Source: Aquila chrysaetos chrysaetos
Lineage: Eukaryota; Chordata; Aves; Accipitriformes; Accipitridae
Direction of reading: 5' to 3'
DNA length: 64,000 nt
NCBI RefSeq assembly: GCF_900496995.4
Contig: NW_024470397.1
Location: forward strand, 80,071 to 144,070
This document shows, piece by piece, positions 11,895 to 21,720 of this stretch. The first letter of the stretch is position 1, and each line of letters opens with the position of its first letter. The notes under the pieces were generated by a model, which was not told the DNA's origin, did not search any database, and saw only the letters and a list, made by a program, of their open reading frames with translations. The translations under genes and the position numbers were made by a program.

Positions 11895-11920
11895 ATAGAG
11901 CCCCTGACCCCCCTAATCTT
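11895..11920 (-). promoter_or_regulatory. gag-pol UAG read-through site
   Basis: gag ends in UAG (plus CTA at 11913-11915), and pol continues in the same frame. The bases after the stop on the coding strand are GGGGGTCAGGG, very close to the purine-rich context that promotes stop-codon read-through in murine-leukaemia-type viruses. I infer that this lineage made Gag-Pol by read-through rather than frameshifting. Confidence 0.75.
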
Positions 11921-13357
11921 CTTTAAACATCTGTTCATCCTGTATACGCTTTCTACAGTTCCTCCTCAGGTGTCCTTTCTTTTGACAGTAGAAACACTCA
12001 ACCTGTCTCAAATCCTTTGTGTCACCCTGGCTTCCTTGGGGTCTTTCCTTTGGCCCCTGGGCACTACATCCCCCCGTACGGGGTGCTACTCCTCTCTGTC
12101 CTTCTCGGACAACTGCCACCAAAATCCTTGCTTGCTTTTTCTGGATCTCTTCCTCCCTTCTCACATACACTTCCTGAGCTTCTCTTAACAAGTCATCTAA
12201 TCCTCGCTCCTGCCAATCTTCCAACTTTTCCAGTTTCTTTCTAATATCTACCCATGATTTCGCCACAAACTGAGTTTTTAACAGGGCTTGCCCTACCCGG
12301 AGTGGCAGGGTCCAGGCCAGAATAGAGCTGCAGATTCTTTCTCAGTCTCTCTAACCATTCAGTGGCGGTCTCATCTTTCTTCTGGTGTTCACTAAATGCT
12401 TTGTTAATATTCTGTCCTCGGGGAACAGATTCCTTAATGCCTTGAACAATTATAGTACGCAGATCCGCCATATGAGTTCTATGTTCTGCGTTCTGGTTAT
12501 CCCAGTTCGGCCGCTGTAATGGCCATTTAATATCTGCGCCGGGTCCGTGTTGGTGCTGCTGATCCCAGACTCTCATTCCTGCTCTTCGAATCATTTCCCT
12601 TTCTTCTACTGTGAATAGCATGCCTAAAATTGCCTGCAACTCTTCCCAGGTATATACATTAGGACCCAAAAACTGGTCTAACCTCTCAGATACTCCCAAA
12701 GGTCTTCTAAAAGGTTCCCCATCTCCTTCTTAAATTCCCTTCTATCTCCGGAGTTCAAAGGTACTGGCACAAATCTCATGCCAGGTTGTGGTCCTCCCAT
12801 AGCTATTTCTCTTAAGGGGTATAGTCTTTCCTCTAACTGCTCTTTCCTCCTAGTCTGACTCCTCGTTATTCTCCAAGTCTCTTCAGGGGAACTAGGAGAG
12901 CCTAAGTCTGGGTCTGGGGCTGTCGGGGGAGAGGAGGGGGGGGGGGGTTGGGTCAGGCGCAGGTGTAGGGGGAACATAAGGGGGAGGAGGTGCGGGAAGT
13001 TCTTCGGGGTTTTTAGTTTTTTTCCTACGGTTCTTTTCACTTAGAGTAAACACGTGGACTCGGGTATCTAATCTTATCCATAAACTAGCATATTTCACTC
13101 TCTTCTAAACTGAAGGGTTCCTTAGTATTTACATACATGTTTAGGGCCTGGCATATCCAATCCTCAAATGACCCAAAAACAGGCCAAAATACCCCATCTC
13201 CTCTGATTTGTTTACCACCCCACACCTGCATACAATAATAGATCATTTTTTCTCTACTTTTGCCTTGTCTGGGCGGCCAGTCATGCCAATGGGCAATCAT
13301 TAATCCTAGAGGGCTGTCTGGCGGTATGTCGGGTAACCTCACCTTGGGGCCCCTCAT
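11913..13357 (-). pseudogene. Provirus B gag (MA-p12-CA-NC), frameshifted
   Basis: Gammaretrovirus-like gag in several minus-strand frames. Matrix is at 13085-13357, a proline-rich linker at about 12890-13030 (PPPPYVPP, a possible late-domain region), capsid with a major-homology-type stretch at 12241-12760, and nucleocapsid at 11913-12266 with one CCHC zinc knuckle (CFYCQKKGHLRRNC). Frames change near 13090, in a 12-G homopolymer at 12936-12947 and near 12700 and 12260. The homopolymer break may be a sequencing error. NC ends at the read-through UAG. Confidence 0.88.
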
Positions 13358-13754
13358 GGAGTCAGAAGGCTTTTCTTCTGCCCCATCTTCCGGAGTGCCT
13401 TCTCACACACACACACACACGCGCGCCCCTCGTTCGTGGCTCACGCCCTCGCGGGCAATGAGAACCGCACTACAAGAGGGTCCGCACTCACTTCGCTCCT
13501 CTCAGGAGCGTCTCGTTCATGCGCACTTCAGGAAACCCACCCCGACCGAACGGGAACGCTTTTAATACTCACTTAACCTGGAGTCTTCGTCCGGATCTTT
13601 GTGCACAAAAATTACAGGGTCCTGCAGTGTTCTTTTGCCTGCTTGCCAAATTTAGGGTTCGGCGGTAAGGGTCTTGGAAAGGATATTGTCCACTCCGGGG
13701 CCATCCAAAGATGGGGCGCCTCCCCAGAGTTTAGATTCCGAACCAAGTTACCTG
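13358..13754 (-). other. Provirus B 5' leader
   Basis: Untranslated leader between primer site and gag. It holds a short dinucleotide tract (CA)n(CG)n at about 13405-13425 and CG-rich sequence. No long minus-strand ORF. The packaging signal would lie here but cannot be recognised by eye. Confidence 0.6.
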
Positions 13755-13772
13755 ATCCGAGTCACAGCACCA
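13755..13772 (-). other. Provirus B primer binding site, tRNA-His-like
   Basis: Immediately inside the 5' LTR the minus strand reads TGGTGCTGTGACTCGGAT. From memory this matches the 3' end of vertebrate tRNA-His at 17 of 18 positions. A histidine primer is known for HERV-H-type class I elements, consistent with the gag/pol/env type. Confidence 0.8.
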
Positions 13773-13776
13773 AAAT

Positions 13777-14107
13777 TGTTATGGGTGGTGACAACAAATT
13801 ATACGTCAGCCTGTGGACAGTCCAAAATTTATTGAGGCAAGCAGCAAGCAGGCAAAACAGCGCTGGGCGGCCGGGGAGTCTCTGCTCTACCAAAGGGCGC
13901 GCACCCAACCCCTTTAGAGTCCCCTTTTTATAGCCCTTGGTTGCCGGGCTGAAGCCCAGAGTCCCGGCCCACGTGGCCTTGTTTAGTGTCTTCTGCGATT
14001 GCGCGCCTGGTTGCTAAGGGGGTCGTGGGATTGAAGGTTGTAGTCTTCTTCTGTGTTTCTTGTCGTTTAGAGCATGCGTACCCTAAAATATTTCCTTATT
14101 AGGCATT
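13777..14107 (-). repeat. Provirus B 5' LTR, U5-side part
   Basis: 331 bp matching 5432 onward of the 3' LTR. It stops abruptly at the target duplication GCATT (14103-14107) where provirus C begins. The rest of this LTR is at 21026-21190. Confidence 0.95.
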
Positions 14108-14832
14108 TGTCCCGATCCAATGTCGGGGAAGGTTTCGATATGATCCCAAGAGCGAGATTAAGACACAAACGAGGTCAAATGCCGTATAGTCAAAAGAGTT
14201 TTTATTATCAAAAGTATCAAAAGTGGAAAAATGGTAGCGATAGGATAGAATGGAAGAAAAGGTAGAAATTAAGCAAGCAGTCGGGATAGAGTTGCAAGGA
14301 TAGTCACCACCATGGATCCAGCGGCGTCCCGTCGGTCCTCAGGCAAGCAGTCGGTGGTGGGAGTTGCAAGGATGGTCACCAGCACGGATCCAGCGGCGTC
14401 CCGTTGGTCCTCAGGCCAGCAGTCGGTCAAGGAAGGTCACCAGCACGGATCCAGCGGCGTCCCGTTGGTCCTCAATCTTCAATTCTTTGGTGAGGAAGAA
14501 AAGGCCCCCCCTTCACCACTTGTTTCTAGGGGTTCTTTATAGGGCATATTTCGATGATGTCATGCGCTGCAGGTTTCATTCATCACACACGACCTTCGCG
14601 TGATCGATACCAGAAACCAATATCTTATCAGCTCCAGCCCAGTTTCCTCCCCTGGATGCCTCAATGGCCTGGTAATCGTCCTTATGGACAGAGGAGTGTC
14701 CCGCTTAAACCGGCCATCTTGGAGACAAAGGGCTCTGGATGAGCAGTTCACAGTTCCTTGATGACAGCCCAGTCCCTCATACCTCACAATCTTTGAGGCA
14801 AATGGTTCGAGATAACAATTCAGCCTCTTACA
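14108..14832 (-). repeat. Provirus C 3' LTR
   Basis: 725-bp LTR with TG...CA ends. Minus-strand TATA box (TATAAAG, near 14535-14541) and AATAAA at plus 14201-14206. Inside are three imperfect direct repeats of about 45-55 bp around 14305-14475, each with the core GGATCCAGCGGCGTCCCGT, which could be U3/R regulatory repeats. Nearly identical to 20300-21025. Confidence 0.95.
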
Positions 14833-14916
14833 CCACCCCGTGGCTCAAAGATTGTTTCAGGACCCATGGTGGTTTTGAGAAAAGATAGCTATATAGAAAA
14901 GCCAGAAAAGAGCATT

Positions 14917-15632
14917 TTATACAATCTGTATTACCGACCGTGTGGTTCGGTGCACAGCGCGAATTTGTTTAACACCGTCAGGCGAAATAGTAGTTACAAA
15001 TTGCATATTAGTTACAACACATTGAATCAATTGTATAAAGCATGGAATGACACATGGTAAAAAGAATAACATGGCAAAACTACACAACAAGTAAAATAGG
15101 ATTCGTTTAACCCATGGACCTCCAGGGAGCCAGGAAAACATATCTATGTCCCAGCTTTTCCATGTCTGGACAGGAACATGGGCCAGCTTTCGTATTCCCG
15201 CAGTAATTTGTTTAACAATTTTCCCGCTGTCATCAATTTTTAAACAACAGTTAGAATCATTTAGTTTACCACAAACACCTCCTTCCTCGGCTAGCAGGTA
15301 ATCGAGAACCATGCGATGTTGTAATATTGCTGTTCGCATTTGTGTAGCTTGATCCGCCAATAGATCAAGGGCACGGGCTGTCTCGTTAGTAATGATCTCT
15401 AGGACAGCTTGTAACCGGATGATGCGATTAGGTTATAGATAGGTTCTCGAGCACCGCTAACCCACTCATTGGGGTTCCAGGTGGCAGGTCCATAATGTTG
15501 TATGATACGTTGAGGCGTCCACTTGTCTTTGCCCCAGGTTTGACCACTCCCACCTGCTATAGAGGTATCAATGGATCGTCGATATCGATTGAGATCATCA
15601 TATACTTTAACACCCAGTCCATCTCCCTTCAT
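14917..15632 (-). pseudogene. Provirus C env, transmembrane subunit
   Basis: Continuation of the env reading begun in the 939-codon ORF. Frame 15399-15632 starts just before a basic cleavage site (RYRR) and has an aromatic/Gly stretch that looks like an internal fusion loop rather than an N-terminal fusion peptide. Frame 14917-15360 has a heptad-rich helix, a CX7CC motif, a Trp-rich membrane-proximal part and a strong membrane segment followed by Cys residues. Frameshifts near 15620 and 15400 separate SU, loop and helix. The internal loop plus Cys motif recalls alpharetroviral and filoviral fusion subunits. This is a judgement from layout, not an alignment. Confidence 0.75.
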
Positions 15633-18426
15633 CGTCTGGGAGCAGGAAAAACAAAGGGTGAATTACCCCCACATAACACACTCCAGTCCAATTTGTTGGT
15701 AGCAGTTTGTAGGCCCGTTGGCCACACACCCAATAGTGACCCTTTAAGGCTCGTGCACCATTTTCAAACAAACCAGTAGGTGTCTGTGGTGATTGGAAAT
15801 ATGTTGAATTACCTACTCCCAGAGGATGATCTGATGGACCGTTCATCAACAACCTGTCCACAGTTTTTCCCACCCCCTCTGTGGTGTCCCAGCAGATAGG
15901 AAGCCCATCCGGACCTATACTCAAATGTCCCTTACAGTAGTCTTTATTATCACTTGACCACCAAATTTGAGTCCCATCAGGGAGACGAGAATATGTTTTA
16001 TCAGTGAGTCTGCATTTCCAGGCACCAGAATCATGGTGCCAAAAGCAGGTAACATTAAGGTTATTAGACTGATTAGTGGAAGACCAAAAATGGGAAAACT
16101 GTTTCCTGTGTCCTGTTTGATTCACCCAGGCCCATCCAGACCAGCGAGGCACAAAATTTGGAGAACTAGAACTCAAAAGGCGACAATATGCCTGGTCGCC
16201 CCCCTCTGGCAGTGATATAGCTGCCCTATGGTTTGAACAATCAATTGGTCTACAACCATCAGTGAGGCAATGGTTGTCATAAGTATAGGTCCAGTTGCAC
16301 TTGCTATTTCCCACGGGAATACCATCTTTCTGTGTTCGGTTCAGACAATATTCACCTTGGACTGGGTATTGTATTGTCCAGGGCTGCATGTCTTCACTCC
16401 AGTAAGAATCATTTTTGACCTCACTGTAATTACTCACTAACCATTTTGGGGAAATAGGGACAGCAGTCCATGGCCAGCTTTCCAAACCTAAGGGCCCACC
16501 ACATACCCAACAATTAGTCAGATTAAAAGTGTTGGCCACTTGCTGGCCTAGAGCCACAAATTCATTTTGCCACTCCAAGCCGAAAAGAGGGGCACAGGAG
16601 TTTCCCCAGATATTAAAGGCGGTAACAATAGTTAAACAAAACAACATCTGTGGTGGTATAATGAACATCCTGTGAATATTAACAAAGCAATCACCGACAA
16701 AACTACACAAACAATTAACAGTTTCACGTATTTCCTCTTGAATGGTTAACATCTTTGCTGCCCCCTCAGACACAGTAAAAATGTCACAATAATGCTTTAT
16801 CTGGGCATACCATTTTCGTACAGAGGCTCTCTGAGCCACCCCGTCAGGGGGCGGAGTTCCTGCTAAAACAGTCTTGGTTACTTTAAACGGGCCTCTAAGT
16901 ACTATAGACTGCTGTTGAATAGTCCGTTCAGCCTCTCTCAAGGCTAAACTGACTACAAACAAACCTTTCTTCCAAGCAGTATATCTTTTTTCTGCATCCT
17001 TAAAACTGCGAGAATAGAACCCAATAGGTCGAGTGGGTCCTTTGGGGCCCTTTTGCCATAAATGTATCGATAACTCACTTTTGGCAAATCCCCATTCAAT
17101 ATGGACAGGGTCTGTGGGATGAATAGGACCAAGGGCTTGATGGGCAGTTGCTTCAAAAATTAGCAATTGCAATGCCTCTTCGTGGGGCTTGGTCCATTCC
17201 CACTGAGCCCCTTTTCGCAACAAGTCATATAGGGGTTTTGCAATAATTGAAAAATCAGGGATATGTTTCTTCCAAAACACAAGTAATCCTAGTACGTGCT
17301 GTAAATCCTTTTTTGACTCTGGCATTTTAATCTGATCCAATGAGGAAAGGGTGTCAGGGGGGATACATGTCATCCCTCCCTTCCACCAAATTCCTAAAAA
17401 CTTTACTTCGCTTGAGGGTGTTTGTATTTTCTCTGGTGGAATTTTCAGCCCCAAGCTTTCCAAGTGAGAAATTATGTTATCTTGAGTTTTCCGAACCTTT
17501 TCTGTTTCATCCCCACCTACAAGAATGTCATCAATGTACTGATAAACACTGACCCCTTCCTCTGTCTGAATTACTTCTAGCTCCTGCGCTAACGCATGAT
17601 GAGCTAGAGTGGGGGAATGCTTGTATCCTTGTGGGAGTCGGGTAAAAGTAAATTGCTGACCCTCCCAAGTAAATGCAAAGCGGTCTTGATCCTCTGTTTG
17701 CAGGGGGACCATAAAAAACATATCTTTAACATCCACTGTTGCCATAATCGGGTGGGCTCGTTCTTGGATTGTAGCTATAAGCTCAGCAATATTTGGTACC
17801 GCAGCTGTCAATGGACCGGTATTTGCATTAAATCTGCGATAATCTACAGTTAATCTCCACTTGCCGTTAGGTTTTCGCACTGGCCACACCGGGGAGTTAA
17901 AAGGAGAATGGGTTGGAATCACAATACCCTGTCCCTTTAAGTCCTCTAACACAGGCGCTATTCCCTCTCTGGCCCCCAAGGGTATCGGGTAGGGCTTAAC
18001 ATTTGTAAGCTTTGAAGGGGGAAGCAGCGGCGCGGCTTTTAACAGCCGAATATCTATTGTGGGAGAGCCAAACGACCACTGTCTGCTTTGGTTATCAATC
18101 CAGGTTTTTCCTTTTAAAACATCGAGTCCTAAAAGGTTAAGTGGAAACTCCCCCACAACCATTGTCACTGTAGTGGCACTATCTTCTCCTGGCAAACGCA
18201 GGCTGACCATTGCTAATGCCTGTGGCTGAACAATGCCGAATGCATCTGCCACAAAAAGCCGCTGTTTGGAGGGTGTAATTCCGCAATTAGCAGCATCTTT
18301 AGTTTTAATAGCTGAAATCTGAGCTCCGGTATCTACCAAAAAGGTGACTGGGACTTGTCTTGGTCCCACAATGCCTGTAATTAGTAAATCACCCTGGCCG
18401 TTTTCAGTGAGCTGTCTAATATACAT
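15607..18426 (-). CDS. Provirus C protease-RT-env fusion ORF (939 codons)
   Basis: One uninterrupted minus-strand frame. From the N-terminus: aspartic protease (LVDTGAQ, LLGLDVL), RT fingers and palm (PVRKPNGKWRLTVDYR, VDVKDMFFMVPL, LPQGYKHSPTLAHH) with YIDD, the thumb, and a tether-type domain ending near 16755. It then passes without a stop into an env signal peptide (about 16620-16680) and SU, with a CWVC motif and several N-glycosylation sites. The catalytic RNase H and all of integrase are absent, so the join is a deletion of more than 1 kb that kept the frame. Env could still be made from a spliced mRNA using an ATG near 16755 or 16670. SU ends by frameshift at about 15620. Confidence 0.9.
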   Translation of the reverse strand: MYIRQLTENGQGDLLITGIVGPRQVPVTFLVDTGAQISAIKTKDAANCGITPSKQRLFVADAFGIVQPQALAMVSLRLPGEDSATTVTMVVGEFPLNLLGLDVLKGKTWIDNQSRQWSFGSPTIDIRLLKAAPLLPPSKLTNVKPYPIPLGAREGIAPVLEDLKGQGIVIPTHSPFNSPVWPVRKPNGKWRLTVDYRRFNANTGPLTAAVPNIAELIATIQERAHPIMATVDVKDMFFMVPLQTEDQDRFAFTWEGQQFTFTRLPQGYKHSPTLAHHALAQELEVIQTEEGVSVYQYIDDILVGGDETEKVRKTQDNIISHLESLGLKIPPEKIQTPSSEVKFLGIWWKGGMTCIPPDTLSSLDQIKMPESKKDLQHVLGLLVFWKKHIPDFSIIAKPLYDLLRKGAQWEWTKPHEEALQLLIFEATAHQALGPIHPTDPVHIEWGFAKSELSIHLWQKGPKGPTRPIGFYSRSFKDAEKRYTAWKKGLFVVSLALREAERTIQQQSIVLRGPFKVTKTVLAGTPPPDGVAQRASVRKWYAQIKHYCDIFTVSEGAAKMLTIQEEIRETVNCLCSFVGDCFVNIHRMFIIPPQMLFCLTIVTAFNIWGNSCAPLFGLEWQNEFVALGQQVANTFNLTNCWVCGGPLGLESWPWTAVPISPKWLVSNYSEVKNDSYWSEDMQPWTIQYPVQGEYCLNRTQKDGIPVGNSKCNWTYTYDNHCLTDGCRPIDCSNHRAAISLPEGGDQAYCRLLSSSSPNFVPRWSGWAWVNQTGHRKQFSHFWSSTNQSNNLNVTCFWHHDSGAWKCRLTDKTYSRLPDGTQIWWSSDNKDYCKGHLSIGPDGLPICWDTTEGVGKTVDRLLMNGPSDHPLGVGNSTYFQSPQTPTGLFENGARALKGHYWVCGQRAYKLLPTNWTGVCYVGVIHPLFFLLPDDEGRWTGC

Positions 18427-18467
18427 CCAACCTTCGCCCCCCCGCTCACCACTGGAAGGCGAAGGAT

Positions 18468-19993
18468 CTAGTTTCCCGCCGGCTCTTGGGTGGCATTTGT
18501 TTCTGATAAATCAATCAGGGAAGGTGTGCTCAGGGTAGTATTCTCAAAATCCACTTTTCTGTTTACTGGTTTATCAGGCCACGCTGTTACCAATTTTTCC
18601 AATTTGTCTGTTGGCATCCCGTCCATTAAGCTACGCGGGATCCCCTTCTGGTATCCCCGCGCCCACAGTATATTACGTTTGTTCGGGATATCTCTCCCCC
18701 CCGGCAGGTTTAGCAAGGGGTGTTCTCTTATCACTCCCAGGGCACGGAACTATTTTTACTTCAGTCCGCCTCAAGCCCCTGGAGTCTGTTTTGGTGGCTG
18801 GAGGGTTAACAGGACCATATTTGCGCCCGTAATTAATTAATTCCTGGGCCACTTCTCCCCAAGTCCAAATTTTCTTATCTGGGGGGCGGCGGTGCTGATC
18901 AGGCGTGAATCCTCCTGAAGCAGCCCCAACACTCTCGCCCTGGGGCATCGCCTGTATCTTTCCTTGTAATTGTATACCAATTGGTTTCAGGGAATCAGGG
19001 AGTCCCCGTATAAGGGGAGTCATTCGCTCAGGATCCACCAACATCATCATTGGGGACTCCTGCCTAGGCTCCAATTTTCGATCATACATCATCTGCAGAC
19101 AAGCCGCCTTTTGCACACTCTCCACTAATTGATCAACAGTCCCCGTAATCGCGAGGGGATCTCCCCTCTCCAAGGGGTTCAAACCCCCCGCCCAATAGGC
19201 TGCTCGTTGGGTTAAAGACCAGGGGGCACGGTGATTCCCAGTAGTTAAAAACACTCCCGGTCCCCAATACCCTTCCGCCTCCTTTTCACTTAACAGAATC
19301 TGGTCCCCCCCCTGACAATGATACTCTCCACACATACTCCGTTTCTGACTCCTCAGGGGTTCGGCCAAATTCCTTTTTTAGTTTTGCCAACTCAGTGGCA
19401 GTATAGGGGACCTCTTTAGTTGTAACTTGGGGGGACTGGTCTTGCTCATCATCATAAGTATATTCAGTTTTGACTAAAGGTCGCAATGAAGGCAGCTCCA
19501 ACTTCTCCACTCTTTCTTTTGCTGCCTGCAGGTCCTTAAAGGGGTATCCAATTTCTGATCTTGGAGGAATTTCCTCACGGACAGTACCTGCAAGGAGCTG
19601 CTCCTTAAGAGCAATTTGCAAATGTTTCACTTGGTTCTTTTCTGCTTCAAGTTGTGCTTTTAATCCCGCCACTTGTCCCATAAGGGACTGAACAAGATTT
19701 TGGAGGGATTCAATAATTTGAGATTCTGCAGTGAGGTGGCAATCCCTATCCTCCACTGCTGCGGCCAGACTGGCACCGAGAACGGCACAGACAATTGCTT
19801 TTCCTTTCCCTGACCGCACTCTAGCATCTTTCTGTAAAGCGACCATCCGATCAACAACGCTCTGCAGATTATACCAATTTCCCTGAGCCCAGTCTATCCC
19901 AAGCACAGAGGGTCGCGCTTTATGTTTTTCTAAAAAATCAAACAAAGCTTCTTTCCCCAAACGGGCAATTTTGCTATCACCCATCTTATACAA
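18468..19993 (-). pseudogene. Provirus C gag, two homopolymer frameshifts
   Basis: Gag-like coding in three successive minus-strand frames: 19286-19993, 18673-19368 and 18468-18734. The N-terminal part is helical with a long coiled coil (heptads around residues 90-140). The middle part is capsid-like. No CCHC knuckle is visible, a lack also seen in some class III elements. Both frame changes fall at 8-C runs (19305-19312 and 18696-18703), so the gag may be intact in the real genome. The last frame ends just before the pol ORF, which lies in a different frame. Confidence 0.75.
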
Positions 19994-20250
19994 AGCGGGG
20001 AAGCAGTCGTCTCAGGAAGGTAGCACGTAAAGTTTCAAACACCACAAGCCTGCCCCCCTTACGTTCCTGAGAGGTCTCACATGTTAAAGTGGGGAAGCAG
20101 TCGTCTCAGGAAGGTAGCACGTAAAGTTTCAAACACCTTATAAAAAGCGGGGAAGCAGTCGTCTCAGGAAGGCAGCACGTAAAGTTTCAAACACCACAAG
20201 CCTGCCCCCCTTACGTTCCTGAGAGGTCTCGCGTATTAAAGCAGGGAAAC
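19985..20250 (-). repeat. Triplicated repeat in the provirus C leader
   Basis: Three copies of a segment beginning GGGGAAGCAGTCGTCTCAGG (starting near 19997, 20091 and 20149). Two are followed by a second block ending in a GAGAGGTCTC motif. They lie between primer site and gag, where dimerisation and packaging signals sit. Copies differ by a few bases. Confidence 0.85.
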
Positions 20251-20274
20251 AGTACGGCACTCTCGTCTCAAGGG

Positions 20275-20292
20275 ATCCTGTCCGTGACGCCA
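20275..20292 (-). other. Provirus C primer binding site, tRNA-Ser-like
   Basis: On the minus strand, TGGCGTCACGGACAGGAT starts 7 bases inside the 5' LTR. From memory it matches the 3' end of vertebrate tRNA-Ser(CGA) with about one mismatch. A serine primer is also used by the class III HERV-S group, agreeing with the class III-like RT. Confidence 0.7.
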
Positions 20293-20299
20293 ATTTAAA

Positions 20300-21025
20300 T
20301 GTTCCGATCCAATGTCGGGGAAGGTTTCGATATGATCCCAAGAGCGAGATTAAGACACAAACGAGGTCAAATGCCGTATAGTCAAAAGAGTTTTTATTAT
20401 CAAAAGTATCAAAAGTGGAAAAATGGTAGCGATAGGATAGAATGGAAGAAAAGGTAGAAATTAAGCAAGCAGTCGGGATAGAGTTGCAAGGATAGTCACC
20501 ACCATGGATCCAGCGGCGTCCCGTCGGTCCTCAGGCAAGCAGTCGGTGGTGGGAGTTGCAAGGATGGTCACCAGCACGGATCCAGCGGCGTCCCGTTGGT
20601 CCTCAGGCCAGCAGTCGGTCAAGGAAGGTCACCAGCACGGATCCAGCGGCGTCCCGTTGGTCCTCAATCTTCAATTCTTTGGTGAGGAAGAAAAGGCCCC
20701 CCCCTTCACCACTTGTTTCTAGGGGTTCTTTATAGGGCATATTTCGATGATGTCATGCGCTGCAGGTTTCATTCATCACACACGACCTTCGCGTGATCGA
20801 TACCAGAAACCAATATCTTATCAGCTCCAGCCCAGTTTCCTCCCCTGAATGCCTCAATGGCCTGGTAATCGTCCTTATGGACAGAGGAGTGTCCCGCTTA
20901 AACCGGCCATCTTGGAGACAAAGGGCTCTGGATGAGCAGTTCACAGTTCCTTGATGACAGCCCAGTCCCTCATACCTCACAATCTTTGAGGCAAATGGTT
21001 CGAGATAACAATTCAGCCTCTTACA
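20300..21025 (-). repeat. Provirus C 5' LTR
   Basis: 726 bp, TG...CA ends. Differs from 14108-14832 by about two substitutions (near 20303 and 20848) and one extra C in a C-run near 20700. Carries the same TATA, AATAAA and internal repeats. Confidence 0.95.
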
Positions 21026-21190
21026 GCATTGAAAGCCGAGCTATCCCGTTCACTTAGCAGGACCTTATAGTTACAAAGTTTCCAACTGCACCTGTTTGCA
21101 GGAGCTAACACTGCCTTGCAAAAGCGAACACACTGTGCAAGGCTTACAAAACCGGTTTGATTAACAAATACATAAGATGAATTTATCACA
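21026..21190 (-). repeat. Provirus B 5' LTR, U3-side part
   Basis: Starts with the second copy of GCATT (21026-21030) and matches the U3 end of the 3' LTR (to 5943), ending ...TTATCACA. Followed by CTAG (21191-21194), the second copy of the target duplication of provirus B. Confidence 0.95.
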
Positions 21191-21194
21191 CTAG

Positions 21195-21720
21195 GGGAGA
21201 ACTGAGGCATTTATCATAGTATTAAGCGAGGTTACAAATGGGGTGATCTTTAGTATGTATGAATAGAGGGTGTATTGAAGTGGCAGTGTGTAAGCAATTT
21301 GTTACATGCATTTGTTGGGGGGAGGTGTCTGTTGCGAACTTGCTTGGGTTTTGATGGCCACAGCTGGTGCTGTGCAGGGTGTCGCCTGTTGCACAGGTCG
21401 TCTGCTGTCATGCCCGAGCAGTGAGGAGCTTGGTCGGAGATACATTGTATAGGAGACCCCTCAGCCAACGAGGAGAGTTCGAGAAGTTTCTAGGAGAACT
21501 ACTGCACCTGCACAACCAGGAGGTGGAGAGTCTTTTGGAAGGACACGCCTAGTATGAATATGTAACTAATGTTAGACTATAAAAGAAGCTGGGTTGTTTT
21601 TCACAGCGTGTGTCTTGGTAGAGCAGAGGCTCCCGATGCATACAGCGTTGTTTGCTTGCCTTTATTCATTTAATAAATTGTAAACTTTGATTGGAATGCT
21701 GTTGGAGACTAAATTCATTT
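21195..21720 (+). repeat. LTR-like sequence, plus orientation
   Basis: Contains a good TATA box (TATAAAAG, 21579-21586) followed about 90 bp later by AATAAA (21672-21677) and a T-rich tail, the layout of a plus-strand U3-R-U5. It is probably the flank into which provirus B jumped, with its start left of 5432. No clear ends or target duplication were found. It could also be part of the LTR-like segment at 5090-5431. Confidence 0.45.

Larger units (their letters stand above)
14108..21025 (-). mobile_element. Provirus C: young class III-like ERV, pol-deleted
   Basis: 6.9-kb minus-strand provirus with full LTRs at both ends (14108-14832 and 20300-21025), a perfect 5-bp target duplication GCATT (14103-14107 and 21026-21030), a primer site at 20275-20292, a repeat-containing leader, gag, a protease-RT region fused to env, and TM. 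The two LTRs differ by about two substitutions and one C in a homopolymer, so insertion was recent. RT features (YIDD box, TFTRLPQGY segment) resemble ERV-L-type class III elements. RNase H proper and integrase are missing, so it must have been copied with proteins from another element. gag and env each have frameshifts. Confidence 0.95.
5432..21190 (-). mobile_element. Provirus B: gammaretrovirus-like ERV with provirus C nested in its 5' LTR
   Basis: Complete minus-strand provirus: 3' LTR 5432-5943, polypurine tract, env, pol, gag, primer site at 13755-13772, and 5' LTR 13777-14107 continuing at 21026-21190 after an inserted second provirus. The flanks carry the same four bases, CTAG, at 5428-5431 and 21191-21194, the 4-bp target duplication expected of gammaretroviruses. 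Without provirus C it would be about 8.8 kb. The LTRs differ by about four substitutions and two small indels over roughly 490 bp, so it is fairly young. gag, pol and env all carry stops or frameshifts, so it is defective as assembled. Confidence 0.95.

Noticed and set aside
14312-14603. Small plus ORFs inside provirus C LTRs, present in both copies
   Set aside because: They follow the LTR internal repeats on the antisense strand. Identity between copies reflects LTR identity, not selection.
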